Positions 1-8,821 of a stretch of DNA of 64,000 nt are shown in pieces. The notes below the pieces were generated by a model, which saw nothing but the letters and a program-made list of their open reading frames with translations, made no database searches and had not been told where the DNA came from. The position numbers and the translations under genes were made by a program. Origin of the DNA: Nocardioides gilvus (lineage in GTDB: Bacteria; Actinomycetota; Actinomycetes; Propionibacteriales; Nocardioidaceae); the NCBI RefSeq assembly GCF_003194605.1, contig NZ_QHKY01000006.1, positions 124,001 to 188,000 on the forward strand, written 5' to 3'. Within the stretch, counting starts at the first letter, position 1. Every line of letters begins with the position of its first letter.

Positions 1-514
1 CGAGGGCGGTCAACAGGTCGCGGGCGATGACCAGCATGGACCACATGTCGGTGTGGCTGTGATCGGCCCCGATCACCACGGTCGGACCGGAGACGCTCTC
101 CAGCAGGCACAGGCGGTGGGAAGGACGGGCGTACGGGCTGCACGCCTCGTCCAGCACGTCGCGCAGTGCCTCGTTGACGGCCTGGCCGGGGCCGATCGGA
201 TGATCGATCCAACATCCGCCGGCGACCTCCACGGAGTGCAACGCCGCCCCCTCGTCGGAGTCGACGAAGACGGAGCGCAATGTGCCGTGCCGGGCGATCA
301 CGGCCAGCCACGCGGTCGCCAGCGCGTCCGGGTCGACCACGTCGGGCAACGTGAAGGAGAGTGCCATCCACGAGCCGGGACGGGTGCCGGCCGCCACGTG
401 GCGGCCTTGGTCGAAGGAGACGGGGAGCGCGACCCCGGGCGGGCCGACCTCGACGTCGAAGCCCCTGAGTCGACCGAACGGCAGACGCAGATGGGCAATG
501 TTGGTCAGCCGCAT
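1..514 (-). CDS. Condensation-domain acyltransferase-like protein (N-terminal part, runs off window)
   Basis: The frame opens at an ATG (514-512) and stays open to the window edge, giving 171 residues. Near residues 151-157 it reads DHSHTDM, which fits the H-x-x-x-D core (H152, D156) of the condensation/acyltransferase superfamily found in NRPS condensation domains, WS/DGAT enzymes and Pap proteins. The first His of the classical HHxxxDG is replaced by Asp. The residues before the motif are about the length expected of the N-terminal lobe. The C-terminal half lies outside the window, so substrate class cannot be judged. It is divergent from the hydrolase at 558 with only about 43 bp between starts, so a promoter region may be shared. 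Confidence 0.7.
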   Translation of the reverse strand, partial: MRLTNIAHLRLPFGRLRGFDVEVGPPGVALPVSFDQGRHVAAGTRPGSWMALSFTLPDVVDPDALATAWLAVIARHGTLRSVFVDSDEGAALHSVEVAGGCWIDHPIGPGQAVNEALRDVLDEACSPYARPSHRLCLLESVSGPTVVIGADHSHTDMWSMLVIARDLLTAL

Positions 515-557
515 GGCGCTACCCTAGGCGCCACCTGCGAGCCGAGGAGTCCACGAC

Positions 558-1349
558 GTGCCGACCTTCACCGTCTCCGGGGCCGAACTCGACGTGGAGC
601 TGAGCGACGAGGGAGGTCACCCCGTCGTCCAGTTGCACGGACTCACCTCCAGCCGTTACCGCGACCGGTTGCTCGACCTCGACCTGGGACGCGGCCTCAG
701 CGGCACGCGGCTGCTGCGGTACGACGCCCGGGGCCACGGGCGCTCGACCGGCCGTGAGGTGCCCGAGGACTACCGGTGGCCGGTCCTCGCCGACGACCTG
801 TTGCGGCTGCTGGACGCCTGGTTTCCCGGCGAGCGGGTGCACGGCGTCGGCCCGTCCATGGGGACCGGCACGCTCCTGCACGCCGCGGTGCGTGACCCGG
901 ACCGGTTCAGCAGCCTGACCCTCCTGGTGCCGCCCACGGCCTGGGAGACCCGAAGCGCCAAGCAGGCGGACTACCTCAAGGCGGCTGACTTCGTCGAACG
1001 CGAGGGCTCGGAGGCCTTCGTACGCATCGGACGCGCAGTCGCCAGGCCACCGGCCACGCTGGGTGCGCCGGAAACGGTGCCCGACGTGGCTGATCACCTG
1101 TTGCCGACCGTGCTGCGGGGGGCCGCGGTCAGTGATCTTCCGGACCCGGAGGTCATCGCAGGTGTGGACGTCCCCACCACGCTGTTGGCATGGACCGAGG
1201 ATCCCTCCCACCCGGTCTCCACCGCGCAGGCTCTGGTTGACCTGCTGCCGCGGGCGACGCTGGAGGTGGCATCGACCCCCGACGAGGTGGCCCGCTGGCC
1301 CTCGATCCTCATGGCGGACGTCCGTCGGACTGCTGCTCGAATCTCCTGA
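558..1349 (+). CDS. Alpha/beta hydrolase
   Basis: This 263-residue protein has the alpha/beta-hydrolase fold: an early HG turn (QLHGLTSS), a DARGHGRS segment after strand 4, and a nucleophile elbow G-P-S-M-G with Ser100. A TEDPSHP segment near residue 215 could supply the acid/His region. The GTG start at 558 is supported by GAGGAG about 8 nt upstream. Substrate is unknown; the family includes esterases, lactonases and carboxylesterase-like enzymes, and it looks cytosolic (no signal peptide). It is convergent with the deaminase, with 6 bp between the stop codons. Confidence 0.85.
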   Translation: MPTFTVSGAELDVELSDEGGHPVVQLHGLTSSRYRDRLLDLDLGRGLSGTRLLRYDARGHGRSTGREVPEDYRWPVLADDLLRLLDAWFPGERVHGVGPSMGTGTLLHAAVRDPDRFSSLTLLVPPTAWETRSAKQADYLKAADFVEREGSEAFVRIGRAVARPPATLGAPETVPDVADHLLPTVLRGAAVSDLPDPEVIAGVDVPTTLLAWTEDPSHPVSTAQALVDLLPRATLEVASTPDEVARWPSILMADVRRTAARIS

Positions 1350-1355
1350 CCGCAG

Positions 1356-1856
1356 TCAGGGGCGGTCGACGCCGTGCCTTCGCGCTTGCAGCTCACGCAC
1401 CCGGCTGCTCAGCTCGCAGTCGGGGCCGGCGATGGGGATGTGTGGGGTCACGACGTGGATCGGCAGCGGGACGACCGGACCCGGGACGACTCCCCAGCGG
1501 CGGTACCACTCGGTGAGCTGCGCGCTGCTGCTGGCGAAGACGATCCGGCCCAGGCCCACCCAGGCATGGGCGGCCGAGCACATCGGGCAGTGCTCCCCGG
1601 AGGTGTAGACGACCGCGTGCGCCCGCTCCTCGGGGGTCAGGTGCTCAGCGGCCCACCGGGCGATCTCGAACTCCGGGTGCCTCGTGCGGTCGCCGCTGGC
1701 GGTCCGGTTGCGGTCCGCGAACCTCTCGGTGCCGTCGGCGTCGACCAGGACTGAACCGAAGGGTTCGTCGCCGGCGTCCAGCGCCTCCGCTGCCAGGTCG
1801 ACGCAGCGTTCGAGGAAGCGGCGGTCCTGCTCGGTGATCACGCTGGGGTCTGGCAT
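1356..1856 (-). CDS. Nucleoside/cytidine deaminase-family zinc enzyme
   Basis: A 166-residue protein of the CDA/guanine-deaminase-like superfamily. The zinc and catalytic residues are visible as HPE (His ligand plus catalytic Glu, in RHPEFEIARWA) and CPMC (two Cys ligands, in GEHCPMCSAAH). Such enzymes hydrolytically deaminate a base or nucleoside; which one cannot be told from the sequence. The first motif is HPE rather than the textbook HAE, but both functional residues are kept. An upstream in-frame GTG (1865) is possible. The ATG at 1856 was preferred because GGGTGGATC sits at SD distance. Confidence 0.85.
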   Translation of the reverse strand: MPDPSVITEQDRRFLERCVDLAAEALDAGDEPFGSVLVDADGTERFADRNRTASGDRTRHPEFEIARWAAEHLTPEERAHAVVYTSGEHCPMCSAAHAWVGLGRIVFASSSAQLTEWYRRWGVVPGPVVPLPIHVVTPHIPIAGPDCELSSRVRELQARRHGVDRP

Positions 1857-1880
1857 GGGATCCACCCAATCACACCCGGC

Positions 1881-2972
1881 TCAGCCGAACTCGATGATCT
1901 GCCGCACCGCGTGGCCGTCGGCCAACTCGTCCATCCCGGCGTTGATCTCGTCGAGGCGGATGGTCGAGGAGACCAGCGACTCCACGGGCAGGCGTCCGCT
2001 GCGCCACAACTCGACGAAGCGAGGGATGTCGCGCGAGGGGACCGCGGAGCCCAGGTAGGAGCCGATCAGGGAGCGACCTTCGGCGACGAGGCCCAAGGGG
2101 GAAACCTGGATACGGGCATCCGGGTGGGGGAGCCCGACGGTGATGGTGCGACCGCCGGGTGCGGTGAGGCCGATCGCGGTCTCCAGCGCCGCCGGATGGC
2201 CCGCGGCCTCGATCACCACGTCGGCCTTGAGATCGACGGCCTCCTCAGGCGTACGCGTCTCGTGGACCCCCAGGTCACTGGCCCACGTGAGTTTGTCGCC
2301 GAGCCGGTCGACACCCACGACCCGTACGTCGTCGTACGCGAGCGCGGTCAGGGCGGCCGCCATGCCCACGCCACCGAGGCCCACGACGGCGACGGTCTGG
2401 CCGGGGAGGGGTCGCCCGACGTTGAGCACGGCGCCGCCGCCGGTGAGGACCGCACAGCCCAGGAGGGAGGCCACCACCGCAGACACGTCAGCGGGGACCG
2501 GCACCACCGAACGGCGGTCCACCACCGCATGGGTGGCGAACCCGGAGACGCCGAGGTGGTGCAGGACCGGCTCACCGTCGCGGCTCAGCCGGACGTCGCC
2601 ATTCATCAGGGTCCCGGCCCCGTTGGTGGCCGAGCCCGGCAGGCAGGGGGTCAGTCCGTCGGTGGCACACGCCGCGCAGTCGCCGCAGCGCGGTAGGAAG
2701 GTCATCACGACGCGCTGGCCGGGCTCGATGTCACCGGAGCCGATCTCCACGATGCCGGCCGCTTCATGGCCCAGGAGCATGGGGACGGGGCGTACGCGGT
2801 TGCCGTCGACCACCGAGAGGTCGGAGTGGCAGAGCCCCGCGGCCTCGATGCGTACGAGCAACTCACCGGGGCCGGGCTCGGCCAGGTCCAGCTCGGTCAC
2901 CGTCAGCGGCGCCGAGGAGGCGTACGGACGGGGGAGGCCGATGGTGTCGAGGACCGCTCCACGAATCTTCAT
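1881..2972 (-). CDS. Zinc-dependent alcohol dehydrogenase (MDR superfamily)
   Basis: A 363-residue medium-chain dehydrogenase. It shows the catalytic zinc Cys in AGLCHSDL, a GHEAAG motif, the four-Cys structural zinc lobe (CGDCAACATDGLTPC) and the NAD(P)-binding turn GLGGVG. The expected role is NAD(P)-dependent oxidation of alcohols or reduction of aldehydes; it resembles the actinobacterial AdhD/class III-like group. A GTG 15 nt upstream is in frame, but the ATG at 2972 has AGGGTGG at good spacing and begins a typical MDR N-terminus (MKIRGAV). It is divergent from the thioesterase gene, with 35 bp between the starts. Confidence 0.9.
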   Translation of the reverse strand: MKIRGAVLDTIGLPRPYASSAPLTVTELDLAEPGPGELLVRIEAAGLCHSDLSVVDGNRVRPVPMLLGHEAAGIVEIGSGDIEPGQRVVMTFLPRCGDCAACATDGLTPCLPGSATNGAGTLMNGDVRLSRDGEPVLHHLGVSGFATHAVVDRRSVVPVPADVSAVVASLLGCAVLTGGGAVLNVGRPLPGQTVAVVGLGGVGMAAALTALAYDDVRVVGVDRLGDKLTWASDLGVHETRTPEEAVDLKADVVIEAAGHPAALETAIGLTAPGGRTITVGLPHPDARIQVSPLGLVAEGRSLIGSYLGSAVPSRDIPRFVELWRSGRLPVESLVSSTIRLDEINAGMDELADGHAVRQIIEFG

Positions 2973-3007
2973 GGGTCCACCCTGCACCGACCTGAGAGGA
3001 TCAGGCC

Positions 3008-3430
3008 ATGGCTGATCTCACGAGCAGTGACTTCCCGATCCACTGGCCGGTGTCGACGCGGTGGAGCGACAACGACATGTTCGGCCACCTCAACAACGCG
3101 GTCTACTACGCACTCTTCGACACCGCGATCAATGCCTGGATCGGCACCACCTGCGACATCGACCCGATGGAGGCGCCCTGGCTCGGGGTGGTGGCGGAGT
3201 CGGGATGTCGCTACCTGGCCGAGCTCAAGTTCCCCGACCCGCTCGTCGTGGGGATCTCGGTGACCCGACTGGGCAAGAGCAGCATCACCTACCGCCTGGC
3301 GCTCTTCGAGGAGGACGGCCCTGTGGCCGCCGTCGGCACCTGGGTGCACGTCTACGTCGACCGTGAGAACCGCCGCCCGATCCCGATCCCCACCGAGGTC
3401 AGGTCACTGGTCGAGAGGGCGCTCGTCTGA
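3008..3430 (+). CDS. Acyl-CoA thioesterase (hotdog fold, 4HBT/YbgC type)
   Basis: A 140-residue single hotdog domain. The active-site segment WSDNDMFGHLNN carries the Asp and the G-H-x-N-N pattern of the 4-hydroxybenzoyl-CoA thioesterase family. Expected activity is hydrolysis of acyl-CoA thioesters in the cytosol; the chain length or aromatic preference is unknown. GAGAGGATCAGG precedes the ATG. Its last 27 bp overlap, tail to tail, the small DUF2007 gene on the other strand. Confidence 0.88.
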   Translation: MADLTSSDFPIHWPVSTRWSDNDMFGHLNNAVYYALFDTAINAWIGTTCDIDPMEAPWLGVVAESGCRYLAELKFPDPLVVGISVTRLGKSSITYRLALFEEDGPVAAVGTWVHVYVDRENRRPIPIPTEVRSLVERALV

Positions 3431-3655
3431 GTCCTGGGGGCGCAGCCAGTGACCGAGGTCGGCGTCGGTCATCAGTTGACGAGCTTCGGCCTCCCGGTCA
3501 TCGGGGACCAGCACCCGCATGGGGAAGGCCATGATGGCGCCCTCGAGGGAGCTGATGTTGCGATCGGCGACCTGGAAGGGGATCGCCGCGTCGTCGAGCA
3601 GCCCCTCGATCAGGGGGACCATCGCGACGTCGGTCGTTCGGATCAGCTCTGCCAT
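3404..3655 (-). CDS. DUF2007 domain protein (small putative signal-transducing protein)
   Basis: An 83-residue protein matching the DUF2007 pattern: an N-terminal AELIRTTD strand, a central PFQVADRN segment and a FPMRVLVPDDREAEAR region. The family is a ferredoxin-like alpha/beta fold of unknown function. The ATG at 3655 is chosen because GAGGAGAC lies just upstream; a longer in-frame version to 3700 lacks such a signal. Its 3' end overlaps the convergent thioesterase by 27 bp. Confidence 0.8.
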   Translation of the reverse strand: MAELIRTTDVAMVPLIEGLLDDAAIPFQVADRNISSLEGAIMAFPMRVLVPDDREAEARQLMTDADLGHWLRPQDSDERPLDQ

Positions 3656-3815
3656 CTGAAGTCTCCTCATCTCGGCCCTGTCGAACTCGGGTCTGTCCAA
3701 CTCGGCCCAACTCGACTCTGTCCAAGAGGGTACTGGACCACATAGTGTCCAAAATCACAGGCGAGCCGCTACGAAGGATCCGGGCTCCCTGCCTCTCGGG
3801 AAAGGAACGATCCTC

Positions 3816-6245
3816 GTGCGAACCACGACTGCCGGGTTGAGCCTGGCACTGATTGCGGGAGCAGGCCTGATGGCCATCCCGACGGCTGGGGCCGCACCGG
3901 CCCCCACCCCGGGCGCTGCGGGCGAACCCCAGAGCGCCAACTCCAACCATGTCCTGCCCAACCCCAAGGCGGAGAAGCAGGTCTCGCTGAGGCAGAACGC
4001 CTGGGCCGACGTGCTCAAGGGGGAGGCAACTCCTCGCACCATCAGCGGCAACTCGGTGCTGAAGGTGGGACGCGAGCCCGTCAACCGCAGGGTCAATGCG
4101 CGGGGCCGCCGCGGCACCGCCACCCAGGACCAGTACGTCGAACTCTCCAACGAGCGCACCGACAAGGTGTTCGTCTTCCTGGTGGAGTTCGGCGACCAGC
4201 GGCACCCCAACTACCCGGATCAGGACACCTCGCCCGACACGGCGGGTCCGGTTCGTTACGACGGGCCGTCCTTCAACGAGATCCCCGAGCCCGGGCCCCA
4301 GGACAACACGACGCAGTGGCGCAAGAGGTACTCCAAGCAGTACTACCGCGACCTCTACTTCGGCACCGGCAGGGGAGTGGAGTCACTCAAGACGTACTAC
4401 GAGCGCCAGTCCTCCGGTCGCTACAGCGTCGAGGGCATGGTCACGGACTTCACGGTCGTCCCCTACAACCAGGCACGGTATGGCCGCAGCGACGGATATC
4501 CGTGTGCGTCCAACGTCTGCAGCAACACCTGGAACATCGTCTCGGACGGCATGGACCAGTGGTTCGCCGACCAGAAGGCCGCAGGCCGGACCGACGCCCA
4601 GATCAAGCAGACGGTGGCCCAGTACGACATCCGGGACCGCTACGACTTCGACGGTGACGGCAACTTCGACGAGCCCGACGGCTACATCGACAGGTTCCAG
4701 ATCATCCATGCCGGGGGTGACCAGGCCGACCGGGACCCCATCTACGGGGAGGACGCGATCTGGAGCCACCGGTGGAAGGCCTTCCAGAACGGCGACGGGG
4801 TCTTCGGTCCCGCCGACAACCTCGACGGCGGGCACCAGATCGGCAACACCGGGATCTGGGTGGCTGACTACACGATCCAGCCCGAGAACGGGGGCCTGTC
4901 GGTCGTTGCCCACGAGTACGGCCATGACCTCGGGCTACCTGACCACTACGACACCGCTGCGGCGGGCGACAACCCGGTCAACTGGTGGACCCTGATGGCA
5001 CAGAGCCGCGTCTCGGCTGCCGGCGACCAGGGCATCGGCACGCGTGCCGCCGATCTGGGCGTCTGGGACAAGCTGCAACTCGGCTGGCTCGACTACGAGA
5101 CCGTCGTCGCCGGTCAGAAACGGACGATCAACCTCGGTCCCCACGAGTACAACTCGAAGAAGCCACAGGGTGTGGCCGTGGTGCTGCCCGACAAGTCGAC
5201 CGACACCGCACTCGCAACCCCGCCGGAAGGGACCAAGCAGTGGTGGAGCGGCCAGGGCGACGACTATGAACCCTCGATGTCCCGGGCGGACCTCGCGATC
5301 CCAGCGGTGGGAGCGACGCTGAGCCTCAAGGCGCAGTACAACATCGAGAAGGACTACGACTACGCCTTCTTCGAGGTCGAGGTGCCCGCCGGCAGCGGGG
5401 AGTGGACCCAGCTCCCGACCACGGCGCTCGACCCCGACGCCGACGCCGACTTCGACGAAGTGGGGATCGACGGGGTCAGTGACGGCTACGTGTCGATCTC
5501 CTACGACCTGACGCCGTACGCCGGACAGACGATCGGTTTCCGGGCCCGCTACCGGACCGACGGTGCCGTTCAGGGTCAGGATCCTGACCTGGGATGGTCC
5601 GGTCTGTTCGTCGACGACATCGTGGTCACGGACAGTGGGGGTGAGGTGGTCTTCGCCGACGGTGCCGAGAACCCGCCCAACGGCTGGGACCTGGACGGTT
5701 TCACGTCGGTGGGCGGCACGATCACCGCGGTGACGGACCGGTTCTACCTGGCGAGCAACCGGGCGTACGTCTCCTACGACAAGTATCTCAGGACCGGTCC
5801 GTACAACTTCAGTTTCCCGGACCGGCCCAACTTCGTGGAGAAGTTCCCGTACCAGAACGGCCTGCTCGTCAACTACTGGGACGCGTCCTACTCGGACAAC
5901 AACACCAGTCAACACCCCGGTGAAGGACTGGTCCTTCCGGTCGACGCCCATCCTCGGGTGATCTTCAACCTGCAGGGCGAGGCCTGGCGTGGTCGGATCC
6001 AGACCTACGACGCCCCGTTCGGCCTGGAGCGGGCGGATTCGTTCCACCTCACCTCGGACGGGCGCCGGAGCTACATCCGGGGGGCCAAGGCCAATCCGTT
6101 GTTCGACGACTCGAATCCCAACCGCTACTTCCAGCCGTACGTGAACGGAGGCCAGCCCCGCACGGGCGTCAAGGTCGCTGGAGTGGGGGTGAAGATCCGC
6201 GTGCTGAAGCAGAACGGCACCTCGATGCGGATCAGGGTGCGCTGA
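3816..6245 (+). CDS. Secreted M6-family metallopeptidase (immune inhibitor A-like)
   Basis: An 809-residue secreted protease. The N-terminus is a Sec signal peptide (basic start, hydrophobic run, then AGAAPAP around residue 30). The catalytic zincin motif is HEYGH (H366-E367-H370) followed by DLGLPDHYD, as in InhA/PrtV-type M6 peptidases. The region after about residue 500 looks like the beta-rich accessory domains of immune inhibitor A proteins (FFEVEVPAGSGEW, then DDIVVTD). In Bacillus such enzymes degrade host antibacterial proteins; here an extracellular nutritional or defensive protease is the cautious reading. The start is GTG with AAAGGAACG upstream. A hairpin follows the stop. Confidence 0.9.
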   Translation: MRTTTAGLSLALIAGAGLMAIPTAGAAPAPTPGAAGEPQSANSNHVLPNPKAEKQVSLRQNAWADVLKGEATPRTISGNSVLKVGREPVNRRVNARGRRGTATQDQYVELSNERTDKVFVFLVEFGDQRHPNYPDQDTSPDTAGPVRYDGPSFNEIPEPGPQDNTTQWRKRYSKQYYRDLYFGTGRGVESLKTYYERQSSGRYSVEGMVTDFTVVPYNQARYGRSDGYPCASNVCSNTWNIVSDGMDQWFADQKAAGRTDAQIKQTVAQYDIRDRYDFDGDGNFDEPDGYIDRFQIIHAGGDQADRDPIYGEDAIWSHRWKAFQNGDGVFGPADNLDGGHQIGNTGIWVADYTIQPENGGLSVVAHEYGHDLGLPDHYDTAAAGDNPVNWWTLMAQSRVSAAGDQGIGTRAADLGVWDKLQLGWLDYETVVAGQKRTINLGPHEYNSKKPQGVAVVLPDKSTDTALATPPEGTKQWWSGQGDDYEPSMSRADLAIPAVGATLSLKAQYNIEKDYDYAFFEVEVPAGSGEWTQLPTTALDPDADADFDEVGIDGVSDGYVSISYDLTPYAGQTIGFRARYRTDGAVQGQDPDLGWSGLFVDDIVVTDSGGEVVFADGAENPPNGWDLDGFTSVGGTITAVTDRFYLASNRAYVSYDKYLRTGPYNFSFPDRPNFVEKFPYQNGLLVNYWDASYSDNNTSQHPGEGLVLPVDAHPRVIFNLQGEAWRGRIQTYDAPFGLERADSFHLTSDGRRSYIRGAKANPLFDDSNPNRYFQPYVNGGQPRTGVKVAGVGVKIRVLKQNGTSMRIRVR

Positions 6246-6269
6246 TCTGAAGGCATCCGCCAGCAGGAC

Positions 6270-6304
6270 GACGAGGGTCGGGAGCAGTACGCCCGGCCCT
6301 CGTC
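6270..6304. terminator. Hairpin terminator between convergent genes
   Basis: A 13-bp stem (6270-6282 with 6292-6304, one G-T wobble) and a 9-nt loop lies 25 bp after the M6 protease stop and 46 bp before the end of the convergent lipoprotein gene. There is no clear T-run, as is common for actinobacterial terminators, so it may serve both strands. Confidence 0.55.
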
Positions 6305-6349
6305 GCCTTCGAGTTCGTCTCGCCCTGCCCTGCGAGCCCGGGTCAGGGG

Positions 6350-6805
6350 TCAGCGGGCACGGGTGACGGTGACGCTCGTCGTCCTCACGAGGGGCCCGCC
6401 GCATGCCTTGGCCCCCAGGTCCGGGGCACCCGTGACCCGGACCCGATCGCCCACCTCCAGGTCCTTGGTCTGGTCGCCGGTCAGTGTCCACGTGATCGAG
6501 TTGTCGTCGCGCACCACGACGCAGTCGCCCGTCCGGATGATCTCCCCGCTCACCCGGATCTTCTGCTTCCCTTCGCTGGGTGGCGTCCAGGTCCGTGAGC
6601 GGGTCGGTGTGCTGGTCGTCGGACGAGGCTCCTCAGTGGGAGCGTCCTCGTCGGTGTCCATCCCCTGTCCGCAACCGCTCAGGACCGCTGTGGCCACTAT
6701 GAGGGCGATGCCCCACCTCGGAGTGCGCCGACGCTCGGATGTCGGACCGCGCCCGACCGCGCAGCCTTTCTGTGAGGCACCCATCGCAGAGGTGAGCGAA
6801 CGCAT
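6350..6805 (-). CDS. Small lipoprotein with OB-fold-like C-terminal domain
   Basis: A 151-residue protein. After a basic stretch it has a hydrophobic segment ending in a lipobox (VLSGC), so it should be lipid-anchored outside the membrane. A Thr/Pro/Glu-rich linker follows. The C-terminal roughly 70 residues (GEIIRTGDCVVVRDD ... LEVGDRVRVTGAP) read like a small beta-barrel of the DUF5818/OB kind; this is inferred from the pattern of short strands. The ATG at 6805 is picked because GGGAG lies 8 nt upstream. A later ATG at 6784 is possible. No specific function is recognised. Confidence 0.65.
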   Translation of the reverse strand: MRSLTSAMGASQKGCAVGRGPTSERRRTPRWGIALIVATAVLSGCGQGMDTDEDAPTEEPRPTTSTPTRSRTWTPPSEGKQKIRVSGEIIRTGDCVVVRDDNSITWTLTGDQTKDLEVGDRVRVTGAPDLGAKACGGPLVRTTSVTVTRAR

Positions 6806-6914
6806 GGCGGTACTCCCGGTCAACTGATCAATGTTCCAGTTTCCTCCTCGCGAGACTGGGAGGCAATGCCCTCTCGCGACCCGCCCCCTTCCTCCTGAGG
6901 GCTAGCCTCGCCGT

Positions 6915-7868
6915 GTGAACCGCGACGAGCAACGAACCCTGCCTCACGTGGCGCTCTCCATGCGTGCCCACAACCGCGAGGCCCTGCACCGCACCGACGG
7001 TGACTGGCTGGACGAACAGTGGGCGCTCGAGTCGACCCGGGTCATCGTCGTCAGCGGCGGTCGTGTCGCACCCGGCACCTTGGAGGCGCGCTGGCTCACC
7101 CCCGCCCAGGCAGAGCAACTGGCTCCCGGAGCCGAGCGCATGCTGCTCGGCCACCGCGACGGCGGCACACGCTTTGCCCTGTTGGCGTCCCGGGAGGACG
7201 TCGTCGGGGGCACCGAGTCCTGGGTGGGGTTGCGGGGCCTCTGGGACCTCTTCGCGACCGGCGACGACCGGGCTGCCGACGAGGCGCCGTGGCTCTTCCA
7301 CGCCATCGGACTGGCGGAGTGGCGCCGAGCCACCCGGTTCTGCCCGCGTTGCGCCGGTGCCCTGAGTTCGCGGGCAGCCGGCCACGAACTCGTCTGCCAG
7401 GACTGCGGGCGCTCGCAGTTCCCGCGTACTGACCCCGCCGTCATCATGGCAATCACCCGTGGTGAGCCCGGCAGTGACGACGAGTCGGTCCTCCTGGGCC
7501 GCCAGGCCGCGTGGCCAGCCACCCAGTGGTCCACCCTCGCTGGCTTCTGCGAACCGGGGGAGACACTCGAGGACGCGGTGCGGCGCGAGACGTACGAGGA
7601 GACCGGCGTACGCGTGGGGGAGGTGTCCTACTTCGGCTCGCAGTCGTGGCCGCTGCCGTCGAGCCTGATGCTCGGATTCACCGGCCGCGCCACCAGCGAC
7701 GAGATCCATGTCGACGGTGCCGAGATCGAGGACGCCCGTTGGTTCACCCGCGGCGAACTGCGCGACGGGCTGGTGGAAGGGAGCGTGACCGTGCCGCGCA
7801 GTGTCTCGATCTCGGCGTCGCTGTTGACCCACTGGTACGGCGAGTCGCTGCCCACCGCGCCTGCCTGA
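6915..7868 (+). CDS. nudC: NAD(+) diphosphatase (NUDIX), NudC
   Basis: A 317-residue NADH/NAD pyrophosphatase, which hydrolyses NAD(H) to NMN(H) plus AMP and in other bacteria removes NAD caps from RNA. The family's zinc ribbon is present (CPRC at about 143-146 and CQDC near 161-164). The full NUDIX box follows at about 210-232 (GFCEPGETLEDAVRRETYEE...). Then comes SQSWPLPSS, the variant of the SQPWPFPxS signature that distinguishes NADH pyrophosphatases. Start is GTG. It sits beside mycoredoxin and uvrD2 as in other actinobacteria, and converges on the mycoredoxin gene with 10 bp between stops. Confidence 0.95.
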   Translation: MNRDEQRTLPHVALSMRAHNREALHRTDGDWLDEQWALESTRVIVVSGGRVAPGTLEARWLTPAQAEQLAPGAERMLLGHRDGGTRFALLASREDVVGGTESWVGLRGLWDLFATGDDRAADEAPWLFHAIGLAEWRRATRFCPRCAGALSSRAAGHELVCQDCGRSQFPRTDPAVIMAITRGEPGSDDESVLLGRQAAWPATQWSTLAGFCEPGETLEDAVRRETYEETGVRVGEVSYFGSQSWPLPSSLMLGFTGRATSDEIHVDGAEIEDARWFTRGELRDGLVEGSVTVPRSVSISASLLTHWYGESLPTAPA

Positions 7869-7878
7869 TCAGACCAGG

Positions 7879-8121
7879 TCAGGCCAGGGAGGCGAGCTTC
7901 TCCTTGACATCCCGCAGTGAGGGGTTCGTCTGGGAGCTGCCGTCGGCGTAGACGAGGGTGGGCACGGTCTGGTTGCCGCCGTTGGCCTCCTCGACGATCT
8001 TGGCGGCCTCCGGGACCTGCTCGATGTCGACGATCTCGAAGGGGATGCCCTCGCGGTCGAGCTGGCTCTTGAGGCGGTGGCAGTAGCCGCACCAAGGGGT
8101 GCTGTACATCGTGAAGGTCAT
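7879..8121 (-). CDS. mrx1: Mycoredoxin (glutaredoxin-like, CGYC)
   Basis: An 80-residue thioredoxin-fold protein with the redox motif C11-G-Y-C14 in STPWCGYC, the cis-Pro segment TVPT at 52-55, and the C-terminal helix. This matches actinobacterial mycoredoxin-1, which reduces mycothiol mixed disulfides. The ATG at 8121 gives exactly the family length, with AGGAC about 10 nt upstream. The position between nudC and uvrD2 matches the mycobacterial arrangement (Rv3198A). Confidence 0.92.
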   Translation of the reverse strand: MTFTMYSTPWCGYCHRLKSQLDREGIPFEIVDIEQVPEAAKIVEEANGGNQTVPTLVYADGSSQTNPSLRDVKEKLASLA

Positions 8122-8195
8122 GGATCCAGTGTCCTGTTCGGCATCGGGGATGTCTCCCCTGACAACTGTTCGGGTGGGCGCGTTGTTCCCACCCC

Positions 8196-8657
8196 TCACA
8201 ACGCCAACGCCATGAAGACCGAGTTGGGGTCCTCCGTGTAGTGACCGAACGGCTGGCACTGGATGAACCCCGCCTTGGAGTAGAGCGCCCGCGCCGGTGC
8301 GAAGAAGTCCATGCTTCCCGTCTCCAGCCAGACCCATTCGACCCCACGTGCGCGGGCGTCGCCCAGGACATGGGCCAGGAACTGGGTGGCCAGACCCTGA
8401 CCACGCCGTCGCGGTTCGGTCCGCATGCTCTTGAGTTCCTCGTGTCCCGGAGCCAGCGGTGCCAGCGCCGCGGTGCCGACGATCCCCGTGTCGTCGTGGG
8501 CGACCCACAGGCGTACGCCCGGTGCCTGCAGCCCGCCAAGGTCGAGGGCGTGCCGACTCTCGGCGGGGGCAGTGGGAGCCAACTCGGCGAGATGCGCCCC
8601 GAGGAAGTCGGCCAACAACGGATCGGCGAAGTCGGCTCGTCGGATCCGCGGAAGCAT
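8196..8657 (-). CDS. GNAT-family N-acetyltransferase
   Basis: A 153-residue GNAT domain. The acetyl-CoA binding loop is visible as R-R-R-G-Q-G-L-A at about residues 82-89, preceded by strand beta-4 (ELKSMRTEP). The C-terminal ALYSKAGFI segment is typical of the fold's last helix-strand. Substrate is unknown. The start is uncertain: the frame continues upstream to 8747 but residues before MLPRIRRADF look non-conserved, and no strong SD was seen at either site. It is divergent from uvrD2. Confidence 0.8.
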   Translation of the reverse strand: MLPRIRRADFADPLLADFLGAHLAELAPTAPAESRHALDLGGLQAPGVRLWVAHDDTGIVGTAALAPLAPGHEELKSMRTEPRRRGQGLATQFLAHVLGDARARGVEWVWLETGSMDFFAPARALYSKAGFIQCQPFGHYTEDPNSVFMALAL

Positions 8658-8821
8658 GCACGCATCGTGCCTGTTCGATGTTGCGTCCGTGTTGCGGCGC
8701 GTGGGCAACGGCGTGGGGGCCGTCACCGGGCCGGGTGTGTCGTCCACAGGGCGTCGGCGAGGTGTCCCCGGTGGCGTCTAGGCTCGACTCCTCACCTGAC
8801 AGCACCCCAAGGAGCCCTGCC

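Noticed and set aside
1356-1856. HPE in place of HAE in the deaminase as a lost active site
   Set aside because: The His ligand and catalytic Glu are both present, and the CPMC pair is intact, so it is a family variant.
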